A stretch of 64,000 bases of DNA from the NCBI GenBank assembly GCA_023457435.1, contig JAEWLS010000026.1, positions 5,676 through 69,675 on the forward strand, given 5' to 3'. This DNA comes from Pseudomonadota bacterium. GTDB lineage: Bacteria; Pseudomonadota; Alphaproteobacteria; Rhizobiales; Rhizobiaceae. Position numbers and translations under genes: made by a program. Below are positions 45,380 through 55,002 of the stretch, piece by piece. The stretch's first letter is position 1. Every line of letters starts with the position of its first letter. Below the pieces are notes generated by a model, which worked only from the letters and a program-made list of their open reading frames with translations, ran no database searches and was not told where the DNA came from.

Positions 45380-46048
45380 TCAGTGATGCAGCTGGCGCGC
45401 CATCGCCCGCTCGACGGCGGCGCGGTCGAACGTCTCGCCGAGGCGCTCTATGAGCGGGCGGAAGCCTTCCGGATCGCGGGCGTAGTCGTCGTAGCGGACC
45501 ATGTAGCTGTCGCCCGGATGGGCGGCGGCATAGTCGGCATAAAGGCGGTCGCAGTCCTCGACCATCTGCAGGACCTTGGCGGTCTCGACGTCCTTCCACC
45601 AGGACGAACGGGCGACATCGGACGAACGGCGCGTGTTGAAGACGATCTGGCACGGCGAAAAGAAGGTGCGCATGAAGTCCATCAGCTCGGGGAACTCGCC
45701 GTCCTCGACATCGTGGAAGCGGATCTCCTTGAAGCCGAGGATGCGCGGCGCCACCGGCGGCGGCTTCAGCACATGGTCGATGAAGGCGGCGGCGAGCGCC
45801 TCGCCGAACTGACGCGGCACGATCTCGTCGGCGCCGTACCACGGCCCGTGCGCCGGTATGGCACGGTCGCCCTTGTTGTAGCGCGTGTTGCGGGCGCGCT
45901 TCCACGAGCGGAACAGCGGATAGATCGCGTTGTTGTTCTCGCCGCGGATGAAGGCGCCGGGCAGCGTCTGCAGGACGGTCTGCAGCAGCGTCGAGCCGGA
46001 GCGGCCATAGGTGACGATGACCACGAACTTGTCGAAACGCTTCGTCAT
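45380..46048 (-). CDS. Sulfotransferase family protein
   Basis: 222-residue cytoplasmic PAPS-dependent sulfotransferase. The 5'-phosphosulfate loop is TYGRSGSTLLQ (13-23); the 3'-phosphate motif is NTRRSSDVARS (138-148). Expected to sulfate a sugar of the growing glycan. PAPS would come from cysD and cysNC of the same operon. ATGA overlap with the upstream GT2 gene and 2-base gap to GT61 indicate coupled expression. Confidence 0.85.
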   Translation of the reverse strand: MTKRFDKFVVIVTYGRSGSTLLQTVLQTLPGAFIRGENNNAIYPLFRSWKRARNTRYNKGDRAIPAHGPWYGADEIVPRQFGEALAAAFIDHVLKPPPVAPRILGFKEIRFHDVEDGEFPELMDFMRTFFSPCQIVFNTRRSSDVARSSWWKDVETAKVLQMVEDCDRLYADYAAAHPGDSYMVRYDDYARDPEGFRPLIERLGETFDRAAVERAMARQLHH

Positions 46049-48066
46049 GCGGCGGTGCCGATCGGTGTCAGGAGGTTGCGGTCGGTCAGGAGGCGGCGCA
46101 GCCCGTAGGCGGCGGTATCCAGCGGAATGATCTTGCCGTCCGGCACGCCGCGGGCGGCAAGCAGGCGGGCAGCGGCAGGCCCGGCGACGAAGGCGTGCAC
46201 GGCATGCTCGTAGGCCACGAGCGCGGACAGCAGCGCCGCGGAATTCGGCCCGGCAAGACAGCTGTCCGGCACCACCGACAGCGTCAGCACGCCGTCGCTC
46301 TTGGCCTCGCCGGCGATCGTCAGAAACACGCTCGAACCGAAGCAGACCAGCATGTCGTGGCCGCGCGCCAGCGCCATGCTGCGCGGGTGGAACTCCGAAT
46401 CGAGGACCGGGATGCGGTTGCCCATGTAGGCGAAGTGAGCGTTGGGCGAGCGGTTGAGGCTGTTGAGAGCGACGTTCTCCACGCCCGGCATCCCGGCCAG
46501 GTGCGCGCTTCGCGTCTGGCCTTCGACATGCAGGGTCACGCGGGAAAGGCCCGAGAGCGTCTCGATGAAGGCGTTCAGCTCACGGCGCGACGGCTCGTCC
46601 GACTGGGTTTCGACGTCGACCGAGACGAGGCAGCGCGCTGCGGCGCCGGGCAGATGCGGGAACGGCGCTACCGATTCGTAGCCGCACAGCTCGTCGGTCA
46701 CGTAGGCGCGGGTGTCCTGCGGCGTCGGGCCGCGATAGGCCCGCGACGGATGCGACAGGATGCCGACGGACGGCGGGCGCACCCATGTCCGCATGAACGC
46801 GGCCAGGCGTCTCATCCGCCGTTGGCGCGGAACGCGTGGCTCGCGATGCCGCGCGGCATGCGGGACCGTCCAATGCTCGAGCCGACCGACGTCGCGGATC
46901 GCCCCTAGACCCGCCAGGGACGGCTCGGACAGGGCGAGCTTGTAGAGCGCGAGCGCCGGAACGATGACCAGGACACCCTCGGCGTTCTCGAAGGTGCGAC
47001 GCGCGTGCCTTATGTCGCCGAAGAAGCGGCTGGCGTGATCGCTGCCGCGAATTTCGACAACAACAGGCGTATCTGTCTTCTGCGACAGCACGTCGAACAG
47101 CAAGCTGCGCAGATACGCGTCGCGCTCACGCGGCTGCAGCCCGTGCGAGATAACGACGTAGCGCGGGAACGCCACCTCGTAGACGGCGTCGATGTGCGAC
47201 CGGAACAGCTCACGAAGCTCACCCAGCCCGATGGCGCGACCGGGAGCGCAAGGGTCGGAGGTCAGGCTGAGCGATCCGTCGTCGAGGTCGACGACGAGAA
47301 ACCGCGGCGCGTGCGAGTGTTCCAGAGAGAGCACGTTGGCCCTACTGAAGAGTTTGGAATGCTTGCGTCGCATCCCCGCGACGATCTCGCCGGTCTTTCG
47401 TCGCGACAAGGCGACCATGCTTTCCGGCCGAACCCGATAGAGAAAGCCGGAATCGGGAACCCGGACCCCACGCAATCCCGCTTCCCGCAACGAAAGCCAG
47501 AACTCCCAGTCCTCGAGACCGAGCTTCATTGCCTCGTCGTAACGCTTTCCACTCCTGAACACCGACGCTCTCACGAGACTGCCGGCCTCACAGATGTTCC
47601 CGCGCAGATGGCGAAACGGATCGTCGGCAATCGCTGTCTCGCGAACATCGGCTGCCTCCAGCAGCGGTGTCAGACCGAACGCGTTGATGTCCGGAAACGC
47701 CCAGGCGGCATCGGGATCCGCGAGCAGCGCCTCCGAGAATTTCCGCATGGCGTAGGGCTCAAGACGATTGTCAGAATCCAGGAAGAAAATCGCTTCCAGG
47801 TCCGGGAAAAAGTCCAGCAGGACGGAGGCGCCGAGATTTCGCGCGGCAGACAGGCCCCCGTTGGCCTGGCGAAGGGTCATAACGCGGTCCGGGAAACGCT
47901 GCCGGAGCGACGTGAGAGCCCGCTGCGTCTCGTGCGACGGACAGCCGTCATCGACGACGACTACCTGACAAGGAAAGTCCAACTCTTGGAGACAGGCGGA
48001 CTCGACCGCCTCGTAGACGAACTTGGAATGACCGTAGACCGGAACGACAATCCCGAGGCGGTTCAT
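46045..48066 (-). CDS. Glycosyltransferase family 2 with large C-terminal domain
   Basis: 673-residue protein. GT2 domain at residues 1-260: LGIVVPVYGHSKFVYEAV, VVVDDGCPSHET, the metal site FFLDSDNRLE, and KLGLEDWEFWLSLREAG. The next 400 residues have no GT fold that I recognise, but resemble two linked alpha/beta parts, perhaps a second transferase. Coupled by ATGA overlap to both the upstream unknown gene and the downstream sulfotransferase. Confidence 0.82.
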   Translation of the reverse strand: MNRLGIVVPVYGHSKFVYEAVESACLQELDFPCQVVVVDDGCPSHETQRALTSLRQRFPDRVMTLRQANGGLSAARNLGASVLLDFFPDLEAIFFLDSDNRLEPYAMRKFSEALLADPDAAWAFPDINAFGLTPLLEAADVRETAIADDPFRHLRGNICEAGSLVRASVFRSGKRYDEAMKLGLEDWEFWLSLREAGLRGVRVPDSGFLYRVRPESMVALSRRKTGEIVAGMRRKHSKLFSRANVLSLEHSHAPRFLVVDLDDGSLSLTSDPCAPGRAIGLGELRELFRSHIDAVYEVAFPRYVVISHGLQPRERDAYLRSLLFDVLSQKTDTPVVVEIRGSDHASRFFGDIRHARRTFENAEGVLVIVPALALYKLALSEPSLAGLGAIRDVGRLEHWTVPHAARHREPRVPRQRRMRRLAAFMRTWVRPPSVGILSHPSRAYRGPTPQDTRAYVTDELCGYESVAPFPHLPGAAARCLVSVDVETQSDEPSRRELNAFIETLSGLSRVTLHVEGQTRSAHLAGMPGVENVALNSLNRSPNAHFAYMGNRIPVLDSEFHPRSMALARGHDMLVCFGSSVFLTIAGEAKSDGVLTLSVVPDSCLAGPNSAALLSALVAYEHAVHAFVAGPAAARLLAARGVPDGKIIPLDTAAYGLRRLLTDRNLLTPIGTAA

Positions 48067-50132
48067 CTGGCGATCTTCGAGCCGAGCCGAGAAAACCAGT
48101 GTCCCTTGGCACTCGGCGCTGCAACCGAGACATCGATGCCATACCAACGACACCAGCCGAATGCCGTCGAGCCGGTCGTGCTCGCAACCATGCACACGAG
48201 GTCGGCAGGCTCGTTCAACGCCGTCTTCAGATCGAGCGCGATGTACTCCTCGACATCAGGCGAAACGACGAGTGACTTCGAAGCCAATACAAACCGCGGA
48301 AGGGAGACAGGGCGAACATCCGTCGCATTCGTCAACAGGGATGCGTACCGGGCCAGATCCGATGCCTCGGTGGACGCCTTGACCACCATAAGGCTGTATC
48401 TCGCCTCCGGGCCCTGAGGATGAGCGGTGCGAACCACCGCACCGAGCCTTGTCAGACCCGAAGGGAGAACGCCGGCAGCACGTATTCCGGCCACGTCGTC
48501 GATCACTGGATGGATCTGCATATGATCCTCCGTGTCGGACACCTGGAAAACCGGGAAACCATTGGCCTGGGAGATTCGGACGCCCTCGGCGTTGCCAAAG
48601 ATGTACTCCGCTCGGCTCTTCAACTCGGCGAACGGCACCCGCCGCGCGAACGCCGAAAAGGAACCTGCCGCGCCGAGCGGATCCGCAACTTCATACTCCA
48701 CGCCGCGGACAACTATCTCTCCCGGTTTTCCTTTCACGACGAGTCCGAGGTCAAGCGGGCCGTCGACGGGCTCCTTGAGCCGCACATGGTGGACGTTGTC
48801 CCGAGTTGGAGCTGCAGGCAGCCTCGTCCAGCCCTTGAGAAGTTCAGACGCAGCGCCCTCCCACGCAGCCTCGACCGTCTGCCGAAGACCAACGCTATCA
48901 AACGCCGTCGAATCGTACGCGAACGCAGCGACGTCGGCCGCCTCGACCTGTGCGGTGTACCTGACAATCACGGCGACGGCATTAGGCGGAATCGCACCCT
49001 CGAGTTTCACTCCGCCGAGCTTCGACTCCGAAACCCGCAGACCGACGTCGCCACGCGCCGATATCGTCAGCTGCCGGCTCCCTTCGTGCTGCGTTCTCAA
49101 TCCCTCCTCAGCTGCGCCGAACAGATACGAGCTCCGCTCGTCCACAAGCCGCAACGATCGACGCGACAGACGCTCCTTGGGCTGCAGGCGTGGCTCGAAC
49201 ACCTGCTGGCCCAGACCCTTCCATATCTTCAACGCCAGTGAATTCCCGGGACTATGACCGAGACCGAAGCGTGAAGTCTTGTGTGCAGACCGGGAGAATA
49301 TCGGTTTGCTGCCGCCCTGATCATGAAAAACCAGCGTAAGCAGCGCATCACCGTGCGCGGGACCGATGGGGTCCGCGAGCATCAGATCGTTCCAGCCCGC
49401 AGCGAGATCGCGGTATGCCACCTCCATACGGGCGAGGCTGGCCGGCGCTGCAGCGACGCCGAGCGAGATGACCACCAAGCCAGGGTCATTCGACGGTTCG
49501 GCAACGTGCAGGCTAATGCCGCACAAGCCGGCGATGTCCGCAGGAATCCGCTGATCAAGGCTCAGGTCGGTGCTTGCCCGAACAGTGTCATCGGGCGGCA
49601 CCTCGAAGGTCAGCACCCGCGTAGAATAGCCGATGGCCTGAACCATCTGCCGTCCAAATCGCAGACTTGATTCTTGCCACTCGAACTCCTTGCGCAGTGC
49701 CGTGAGTGCCTCGTCACGCTCGGCCAGAGACGCAGTCAGACGCGTCAGCTCATGAAGAACCAGCCTGACCAGTTCGGAGGACAGCTGGTCGTGGCGGCTC
49801 TCGTCCGTATCCCAAGGCAAGACCTTCGGCGCCGGTGACTGGTTCGCCGAAAAGACTGAATGAAGGATCTTCGCGCCGTCGCCGGTGGACGGACCGGGCG
49901 CAACAATCAGCACGCCGTGTGGAATGGCTGCGAGCCGGACGAAGCGACGATCCGCCGAAGACACCGAGGCGTAAAGACGTCCGTTCGCGTCGAACCGGGT
50001 TACGTGAAGCCCGAGACTATCGAGCTGCGCGTCCGGATCCGGATAATCCTCACCCACGAGGATCTGATACGGACTTCCGAAAAGGCCGCTTACGCTCGAC
50101 GCGTCAACCTCAAGACCAACCTCAGCGACCAT
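48063..50132 (-). CDS. Large unrecognised protein of the glycan operon
   Basis: 689-residue protein with no signal peptide and no membrane helix, so probably cytoplasmic. It looks like beta-sandwich segments joined by helices; HELTRLTASLAERDEALTAL near residues 145-170 resembles a coiled coil. No catalytic motif identified. It overlaps the upstream glycosyltransferase by 11 bases and the downstream one by 4, so it probably acts in the same assembly complex. ATG at 50132 has AAAGGAAG upstream; longer frames are rejected. Confidence 0.75.
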   Translation of the reverse strand: MVAEVGLEVDASSVSGLFGSPYQILVGEDYPDPDAQLDSLGLHVTRFDANGRLYASVSSADRRFVRLAAIPHGVLIVAPGPSTGDGAKILHSVFSANQSPAPKVLPWDTDESRHDQLSSELVRLVLHELTRLTASLAERDEALTALRKEFEWQESSLRFGRQMVQAIGYSTRVLTFEVPPDDTVRASTDLSLDQRIPADIAGLCGISLHVAEPSNDPGLVVISLGVAAAPASLARMEVAYRDLAAGWNDLMLADPIGPAHGDALLTLVFHDQGGSKPIFSRSAHKTSRFGLGHSPGNSLALKIWKGLGQQVFEPRLQPKERLSRRSLRLVDERSSYLFGAAEEGLRTQHEGSRQLTISARGDVGLRVSESKLGGVKLEGAIPPNAVAVIVRYTAQVEAADVAAFAYDSTAFDSVGLRQTVEAAWEGAASELLKGWTRLPAAPTRDNVHHVRLKEPVDGPLDLGLVVKGKPGEIVVRGVEYEVADPLGAAGSFSAFARRVPFAELKSRAEYIFGNAEGVRISQANGFPVFQVSDTEDHMQIHPVIDDVAGIRAAGVLPSGLTRLGAVVRTAHPQGPEARYSLMVVKASTEASDLARYASLLTNATDVRPVSLPRFVLASKSLVVSPDVEEYIALDLKTALNEPADLVCMVASTTGSTAFGWCRWYGIDVSVAAPSAKGHWFSRLGSKIAR

Positions 50133-53049
50133 CGACTTCCTTTCGCGGCCCCGAGGACCCCGCCAGCCATCCTTCGAGTCGAGCCCGATTCTGCTCCTGG
50201 CGACGCCGAATAGCATCGTGCGAGAGCCGATGGGACAACCCCCAATGCTCGTCCGCAGCATTCGCCGCTGCAAGGGCCGACTGCATTTGTGCCTTATCCG
50301 GCATCAGAACATATCCAAAGCTCTCATAGAAAAAACGCGCCTCGGTTTCCGCCCGCTTCAACGCCTCGTCAAAATCGTAGTCGTGGGAATGATAGACGTA
50401 AGCGCTCGGTACAAAAAGTTTCGAGTACCCGGCGGCAATGATATCGTCGGCGAACACCTGGTCTTCGCCGAACTCGACGTCCCGGTACGGTACCTGCTCC
50501 CAAACCGATCGACGGAGACATGAGTTGTTGTCGCTGTAAAAGTGCAGGAATTGCCGCCAGCGCTCGTCGCCAGATTCGTACCGCTTCAGATCCGTCATGC
50601 GATCAACGTTCAACGGACCTTTGCGGAACTGCTGAAAGTGAGCATCGATGTCACGCGCGATGAACGGGCTTGCATCCGGCCAGGCCTTGTGCGGACCAAA
50701 GGCCCCAGCAGCACGCGGGAAATGGTCCATGAGCATCACGTAGTCGGCAAGCCACTCCGACGAAAGCGGCAAAGCGTCCTGGGTCAGGAACGCGACATAC
50801 TCGCCGGAAGACAGTTCCACACCGAGATTGCGCGTACGCCCATGGCCGAATTCCGAAGGCGGTATGCGATGGAGCCGCACATGTGGATCCGCTTCGATTT
50901 TCTCGACCGTTCCGTCGGATGAACCGCTGTCGACGATGATGATCTCGTAGGCGTCCGGGAAACGCTGCTGCTTCAGCCGTTCGATCACATCGAGCAGGAG
51001 CTGTCCGCCATTCAGCGTCGGGATCACAACGGACGCACGCATCCGCGAGGGTAGCGCGATGCTCCGCTGCTTTTGGAAGCCGAGTTCGCTCAGGCGGCCG
51101 ACGATCTCGCTCTCGACGGTCTCCGCGGCACGCGGCCAGGAAAACTGCGCAACCCAGTCGAGGGCAGCGCTGCGTTGCGATTTGCGCCGCTCCGGGTTCG
51201 CCAAGAGCGACTCTATCGCATCCGCCACCGCCTCCGGCGTCGGCCTCGCCCACGTTACGACGCCCTCCGGGTAGACGCTGCGCGTACTCTCGACATCGAG
51301 TTCGACTACCGGCAACCCGCAAGCCATCATCTCCTGGGGCACGAGCGAATAATTCGTCGACGAAAAGACGACGCCGAGGGTTGCCTCCCGGTAAACCTCG
51401 GCAAGCTCGCCGGGAGCGAGCACCCCGCGGTTCGAATAGACAAAGGGCGCGGCGCCTATCGCCGTCTCCATTCCAAAGAGATCGACGACGAAATCGATGC
51501 CCCGACGCGACAGTATCTCCAGCGCGAGCAGCCCGATCTCGACCGCCCGACGCGGCGTGAAGGATCGCGCGTAAAATGCAATTCTCGGCACTTCGTCACG
51601 CGGAGGCAGGTCGCCCGGACGATACTCCGTCGTGTCTGCAGCCAGATAGATGTGACGCGCCCAACGCCCCTTCGATTCCAGCTTCTTCGACAGCCAGGGG
51701 CTTGCACAGATGCAGTCGAGGTCAAGCTCGTACGTCTGGCTGGCCAACAGGGCCTCAGTGCCCATCGGGTAGAAAAGCGGCTCGTAGTCCTGGACGAAAT
51801 AGAAAGTGCGTTTGACACTCGTCATCGCACGGGCCGGCCAGACCGACACCCAGTCGGTCGCGATCGAGACGTCGCCCGGCGCGGTGATGAAGTCCTTGTC
51901 TTCGACGTAGCCGATCTCGGCGTCGAAGCACTGATAGTGCTTCGCAATCAGCTCGAAAACCGCTTCGGGATCGCGCGTTTTGGCGCCATGCAGCCATATT
52001 TTCTGCTTGTGGCCCTTGAGCGCCAGCTCCCGCACCATGCGGAAGATCGTCATATGACCGCCGCCGCCAACGCCAAAATCGGGGATTACCCAATGGATCG
52101 CGAGACAATCTGGCGGAAAGCTTCCGCCTGATGGGCGGTCTTTGGCCGCGGGGAAGTCCAGGGTAAATCGAAGAGAACTGCCCGAAAGAAGTTCACTATC
52201 CGAACTGCTGATGCTTATCAGGTGATGCGGGCGATTTGCCAGGACGGGAGGCAACTTCGAGATTGCCTTGTAGCCTCCGTCAAGGAAACCTTTCAGTGGT
52301 TCGCGCCCTGATGCCGGGGTCCACCCGCTCAGCTCCATATAGCGCTTGATGCTGAAGTTCGGACCCGGATCGACTCCGGCCCGCCAACCACTGCCGAGAT
52401 AGTGCAGCAGCGACGGCACACCTGCCGGCAGAGCATTGCGCTTAGCGTACCAAAGTGCGTCGAAGTAAGGGTTCGGCGCGCGGTTCTCCCAGATGCCGTA
52501 CTCGACATAATGCTTCAGCGCATCGCGATCTTCGATATCGGGATTGCGAAAGCGGTACCACTCTTCGGTGAATAAGCCGCTCCTGCTGACGAGGGCCGCG
52601 ATCTGGCGATGACGGTCCGCCAGGCTGGCTCTGGAATCGTAGTCGAGATTCTCGAGCGCGGTGAAGACCGAAGGATCGGCGGCGGCTGTCGCAGAGAGTT
52701 CCGATTGCATCGCCGAGCGCGAAGCACCGGGTGTCGTCTGGCGTCCCTCTTGGCGGCCGACCTGCAAGTAATGCAGCAACGGATCTATTTCGGCAGCCGC
52801 GACGTCGGGATTGTTGGCCAGGTACCAGCGAACATCGAAGAACGGACTGGGGTTCCGCCCCTCCTTCCAGCCGAAGCGATGATAGTGTTCGACGGCTCCG
52901 CCTCGATACTCACGGACGTCAGGATTTGTCTGCAGGTACCAATCTGCATCCATGAGCTCCGGATTGGCCCGCAGCAGCGCGAGCTGGGCTGCTCCCCTCC
53001 CCGTCCACCGCATCAAGCGGCGCATCAGTCTCTTCAGCCTGGCTTGCAT
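50122..53049 (-). CDS. Multidomain glycosyltransferase: WYL-type repeats, GT4 and GT2
   Basis: 975-residue fusion. Residues about 30-260 hold repeats with cores DWYLQTNPDV, RWYLANNPDV, EEWYRFRNPDI, and ALWYAKRNA. About 325-650 is a GT4 domain of the rhamnosyltransferase WsaF type, HWVIPDFGVGGGGHMTIFRM, with EMMACGLPVVELD. About 680-890 is a GT2 domain: RASVVIPTLNGGQLLLDVI, IVDSGSSDGT, AFLTQDALP. It likely transfers two residues, probably including rhamnose, given rfbABCD in the operon. Confidence 0.88.
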   Translation of the reverse strand: MQARLKRLMRRLMRWTGRGAAQLALLRANPELMDADWYLQTNPDVREYRGGAVEHYHRFGWKEGRNPSPFFDVRWYLANNPDVAAAEIDPLLHYLQVGRQEGRQTTPGASRSAMQSELSATAAADPSVFTALENLDYDSRASLADRHRQIAALVSRSGLFTEEWYRFRNPDIEDRDALKHYVEYGIWENRAPNPYFDALWYAKRNALPAGVPSLLHYLGSGWRAGVDPGPNFSIKRYMELSGWTPASGREPLKGFLDGGYKAISKLPPVLANRPHHLISISSSDSELLSGSSLRFTLDFPAAKDRPSGGSFPPDCLAIHWVIPDFGVGGGGHMTIFRMVRELALKGHKQKIWLHGAKTRDPEAVFELIAKHYQCFDAEIGYVEDKDFITAPGDVSIATDWVSVWPARAMTSVKRTFYFVQDYEPLFYPMGTEALLASQTYELDLDCICASPWLSKKLESKGRWARHIYLAADTTEYRPGDLPPRDEVPRIAFYARSFTPRRAVEIGLLALEILSRRGIDFVVDLFGMETAIGAAPFVYSNRGVLAPGELAEVYREATLGVVFSSTNYSLVPQEMMACGLPVVELDVESTRSVYPEGVVTWARPTPEAVADAIESLLANPERRKSQRSAALDWVAQFSWPRAAETVESEIVGRLSELGFQKQRSIALPSRMRASVVIPTLNGGQLLLDVIERLKQQRFPDAYEIIIVDSGSSDGTVEKIEADPHVRLHRIPPSEFGHGRTRNLGVELSSGEYVAFLTQDALPLSSEWLADYVMLMDHFPRAAGAFGPHKAWPDASPFIARDIDAHFQQFRKGPLNVDRMTDLKRYESGDERWRQFLHFYSDNNSCLRRSVWEQVPYRDVEFGEDQVFADDIIAAGYSKLFVPSAYVYHSHDYDFDEALKRAETEARFFYESFGYVLMPDKAQMQSALAAANAADEHWGLSHRLSHDAIRRRQEQNRARLEGWLAGSSGPRKEVDGR

Positions 53050-53090
53050 GACTCGCTATACAGCATTGATGACAGCAACGCGGCTAGCGT

Positions 53091-54314
53091 TCAGCGGCAG
53101 GTTTTCACGCCCGAAGCGACGTCAAGGATGAGCTGTCGGTGGCACGCCAACAGATGTTTGGCGGCGTAGCGCTCCTCCATCGTCCGCCTCGCTGCACGGC
53201 GAAGTTTCTCGGCTCGACCTCTGTTCGCCAAGGCCTCCTCCATGCGCCGGGCAATGTCACGCGGATTTCTGAAGTCGACCAACAAGCCGTTCTTGCCGTC
53301 CTCCACGACCTCTTTCACCGGTTCCGTGTCCGACCCCAGCAACTGAACGCCTGTGCTCATCGCCTCGAGCATCGACCAGGACAGGACGAACGGTACGGTG
53401 AAATAGATGTGCAGCGACGAAATCTGGAAGACCGTGCGCAGCTTGTCGAACGGGACAAGATCGAGGAAATGCAGACGCGACTGATCGAGCCCATACTGCT
53501 CGAGCGCCTCCTGCTTGTAGGTTTTCCCGTCGGTGCGCTGCGGACCGTACGCGACGCGATCCTTGCCGACGATTATCGCCTGCAGGTTCGGGCGCTTCTT
53601 CTGAACCTGAGCGAGCGCCTGCATGAACTGCGGGAAGCCGCGATAGGGCTCCATGCCGCGTGTCGTGTAAGTGACGATTTCGTCCTGCGGGGTGAACACC
53701 CGGTCGCCGATCGTCAGCTTTGCGTTCGGGTCTGGCACCAGATAGTCCGTGTCGATGCCGTCATGCAGCACTTCCACGTGGTTGCGAAAAATTGGCGGCA
53801 GCTGGCGGTGTTGGAAGCGCGTCGGGGAGATACCCCAATCCATAATCGCCAAATCGGCCCAGAAGCTCGCGTTGCGCATGTGCAAGCGAACGCGCTCGTC
53901 TTCCGACATCGGGTTCGACCGCAGGTAGGTCGCATCCGAGGAGGAGTGATAGTACCACTCGAAGAACGTGAGCATGCGGGTGTCAGGCCACAGCTCGCGC
54001 AGGAACAGGCCCGGGCCCCAGCCCGAATGGCTGCAGATGATGTCCGGCTTCCATCCCTTGTTACGCAGCCCGGCGAGCTTTTGAAACGCGTTCTGCGCGT
54101 TGATCATGCTCTCTTCCAACGGCTTCAGCGTCGGATGTATCCCCTGGGCGGGTTCCCGGTGCGGCTTGTAGACAACGCGAGGCAGGTCGAACTCCTGCTT
54201 GTTCGTCTCAAGCGTGCAGACGACCATCTCGTCGACGGCCGGGTCGTTCTTCAGGTACCGGTAGAGCCGGCGATACTGACCCGGAAAATTGTTATGAATG
54301 AAAAGGATTTTCAC
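53091..54314 (-). CDS. Glycosyltransferase family 4
   Basis: 407-residue GT-B enzyme. Start KILFIHNNFPGQYRRLYRYL is a family hallmark; the donor domain has EIVTYTTRGMEPYRGFPQFM and LSWSMLEAMSTGVQLLGSD. These resemble alphaproteobacterial GT4 enzymes of EPS loci. GTG at 54314 is chosen with AGAGGGA upstream; a TTG directly before is in frame. It lies 10 bases after the FkbM stop and 41 bases before the 975-residue protein. Confidence 0.87.
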   Translation of the reverse strand: MKILFIHNNFPGQYRRLYRYLKNDPAVDEMVVCTLETNKQEFDLPRVVYKPHREPAQGIHPTLKPLEESMINAQNAFQKLAGLRNKGWKPDIICSHSGWGPGLFLRELWPDTRMLTFFEWYYHSSSDATYLRSNPMSEDERVRLHMRNASFWADLAIMDWGISPTRFQHRQLPPIFRNHVEVLHDGIDTDYLVPDPNAKLTIGDRVFTPQDEIVTYTTRGMEPYRGFPQFMQALAQVQKKRPNLQAIIVGKDRVAYGPQRTDGKTYKQEALEQYGLDQSRLHFLDLVPFDKLRTVFQISSLHIYFTVPFVLSWSMLEAMSTGVQLLGSDTEPVKEVVEDGKNGLLVDFRNPRDIARRMEEALANRGRAEKLRRAARRTMEERYAAKHLLACHRQLILDVASGVKTCR

Positions 54315-54324
54315 CAAGGTCCCT

Positions 54325-55002
54325 CTAGTCGCGCACGAGCACGACTATCCCTGCCGTCGTCAGCTGAAAATTGATAAGGAACCCCCGCGCCAGCGCTGCG
54401 GCTATCGCATTGTTGGTCGTTCGCCGTCCAACCATTTTTTCGTGCGATTCAAAGATGATCGCGCGTATTGGCGAGAGATCCGCGCGCTCCAGAATCTCGA
54501 TCTCGCCGCCTTCGATGTCCATCACGAGGACATTGGCTCGGTGTGCCGCAATCTCATCCTCAAGGGAGGTCACCGGCACTGAAATGCGCTTTCCCTTGCC
54601 GGCATCGCGACTGGACGCCCAGAATATATCGGCGATGTAGAAATCGGACGACGTTCCCCCAGCTGCCGCCGGCCGACAGATGAGTTCCTCGATACGCGGT
54701 TCGAAGCCGTTCAGAGCAAGGTTGCGCCGCGCCCGGGCGGCGACGCTCCCGTTCGGTTCGAACCCGACCATGTTCGCTGCGCCCACAATCGAGGATATCG
54801 CGCACGCGACCACGCCGAGTCCGGAGCCGAGCTCAAGGACGCGATCCGACTTGTCGATGATCGCACGAGCGGCATTCACCTCGTCGCGTTCGTACCAACC
54901 ATAACGGAAGGCCCGCTGAATTATCTCAGGATCATCTGGGAAAAGTTCGACCTTGAACCCATGCAGTTCGACAATGTCCGGCAGAGCCGTCGCGTTGCTC
55001 AT
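54325..55002 (-). CDS. FkbM family methyltransferase
   Basis: 225-residue SAM methyltransferase; motif I is RVLELGSGLGVVACAI and the family motif VLVMDIEGGEIEILERAD. Expected to methylate a sugar hydroxyl. The ATG overlaps the rfbD stop by 4 bases. Composition matches its operon, unlike the FkbM gene at 40879. Confidence 0.83.
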   Translation of the reverse strand: MSNATALPDIVELHGFKVELFPDDPEIIQRAFRYGWYERDEVNAARAIIDKSDRVLELGSGLGVVACAISSIVGAANMVGFEPNGSVAARARRNLALNGFEPRIEELICRPAAAGGTSSDFYIADIFWASSRDAGKGKRISVPVTSLEDEIAAHRANVLVMDIEGGEIEILERADLSPIRAIIFESHEKMVGRRTTNNAIAAALARGFLINFQLTTAGIVVLVRD

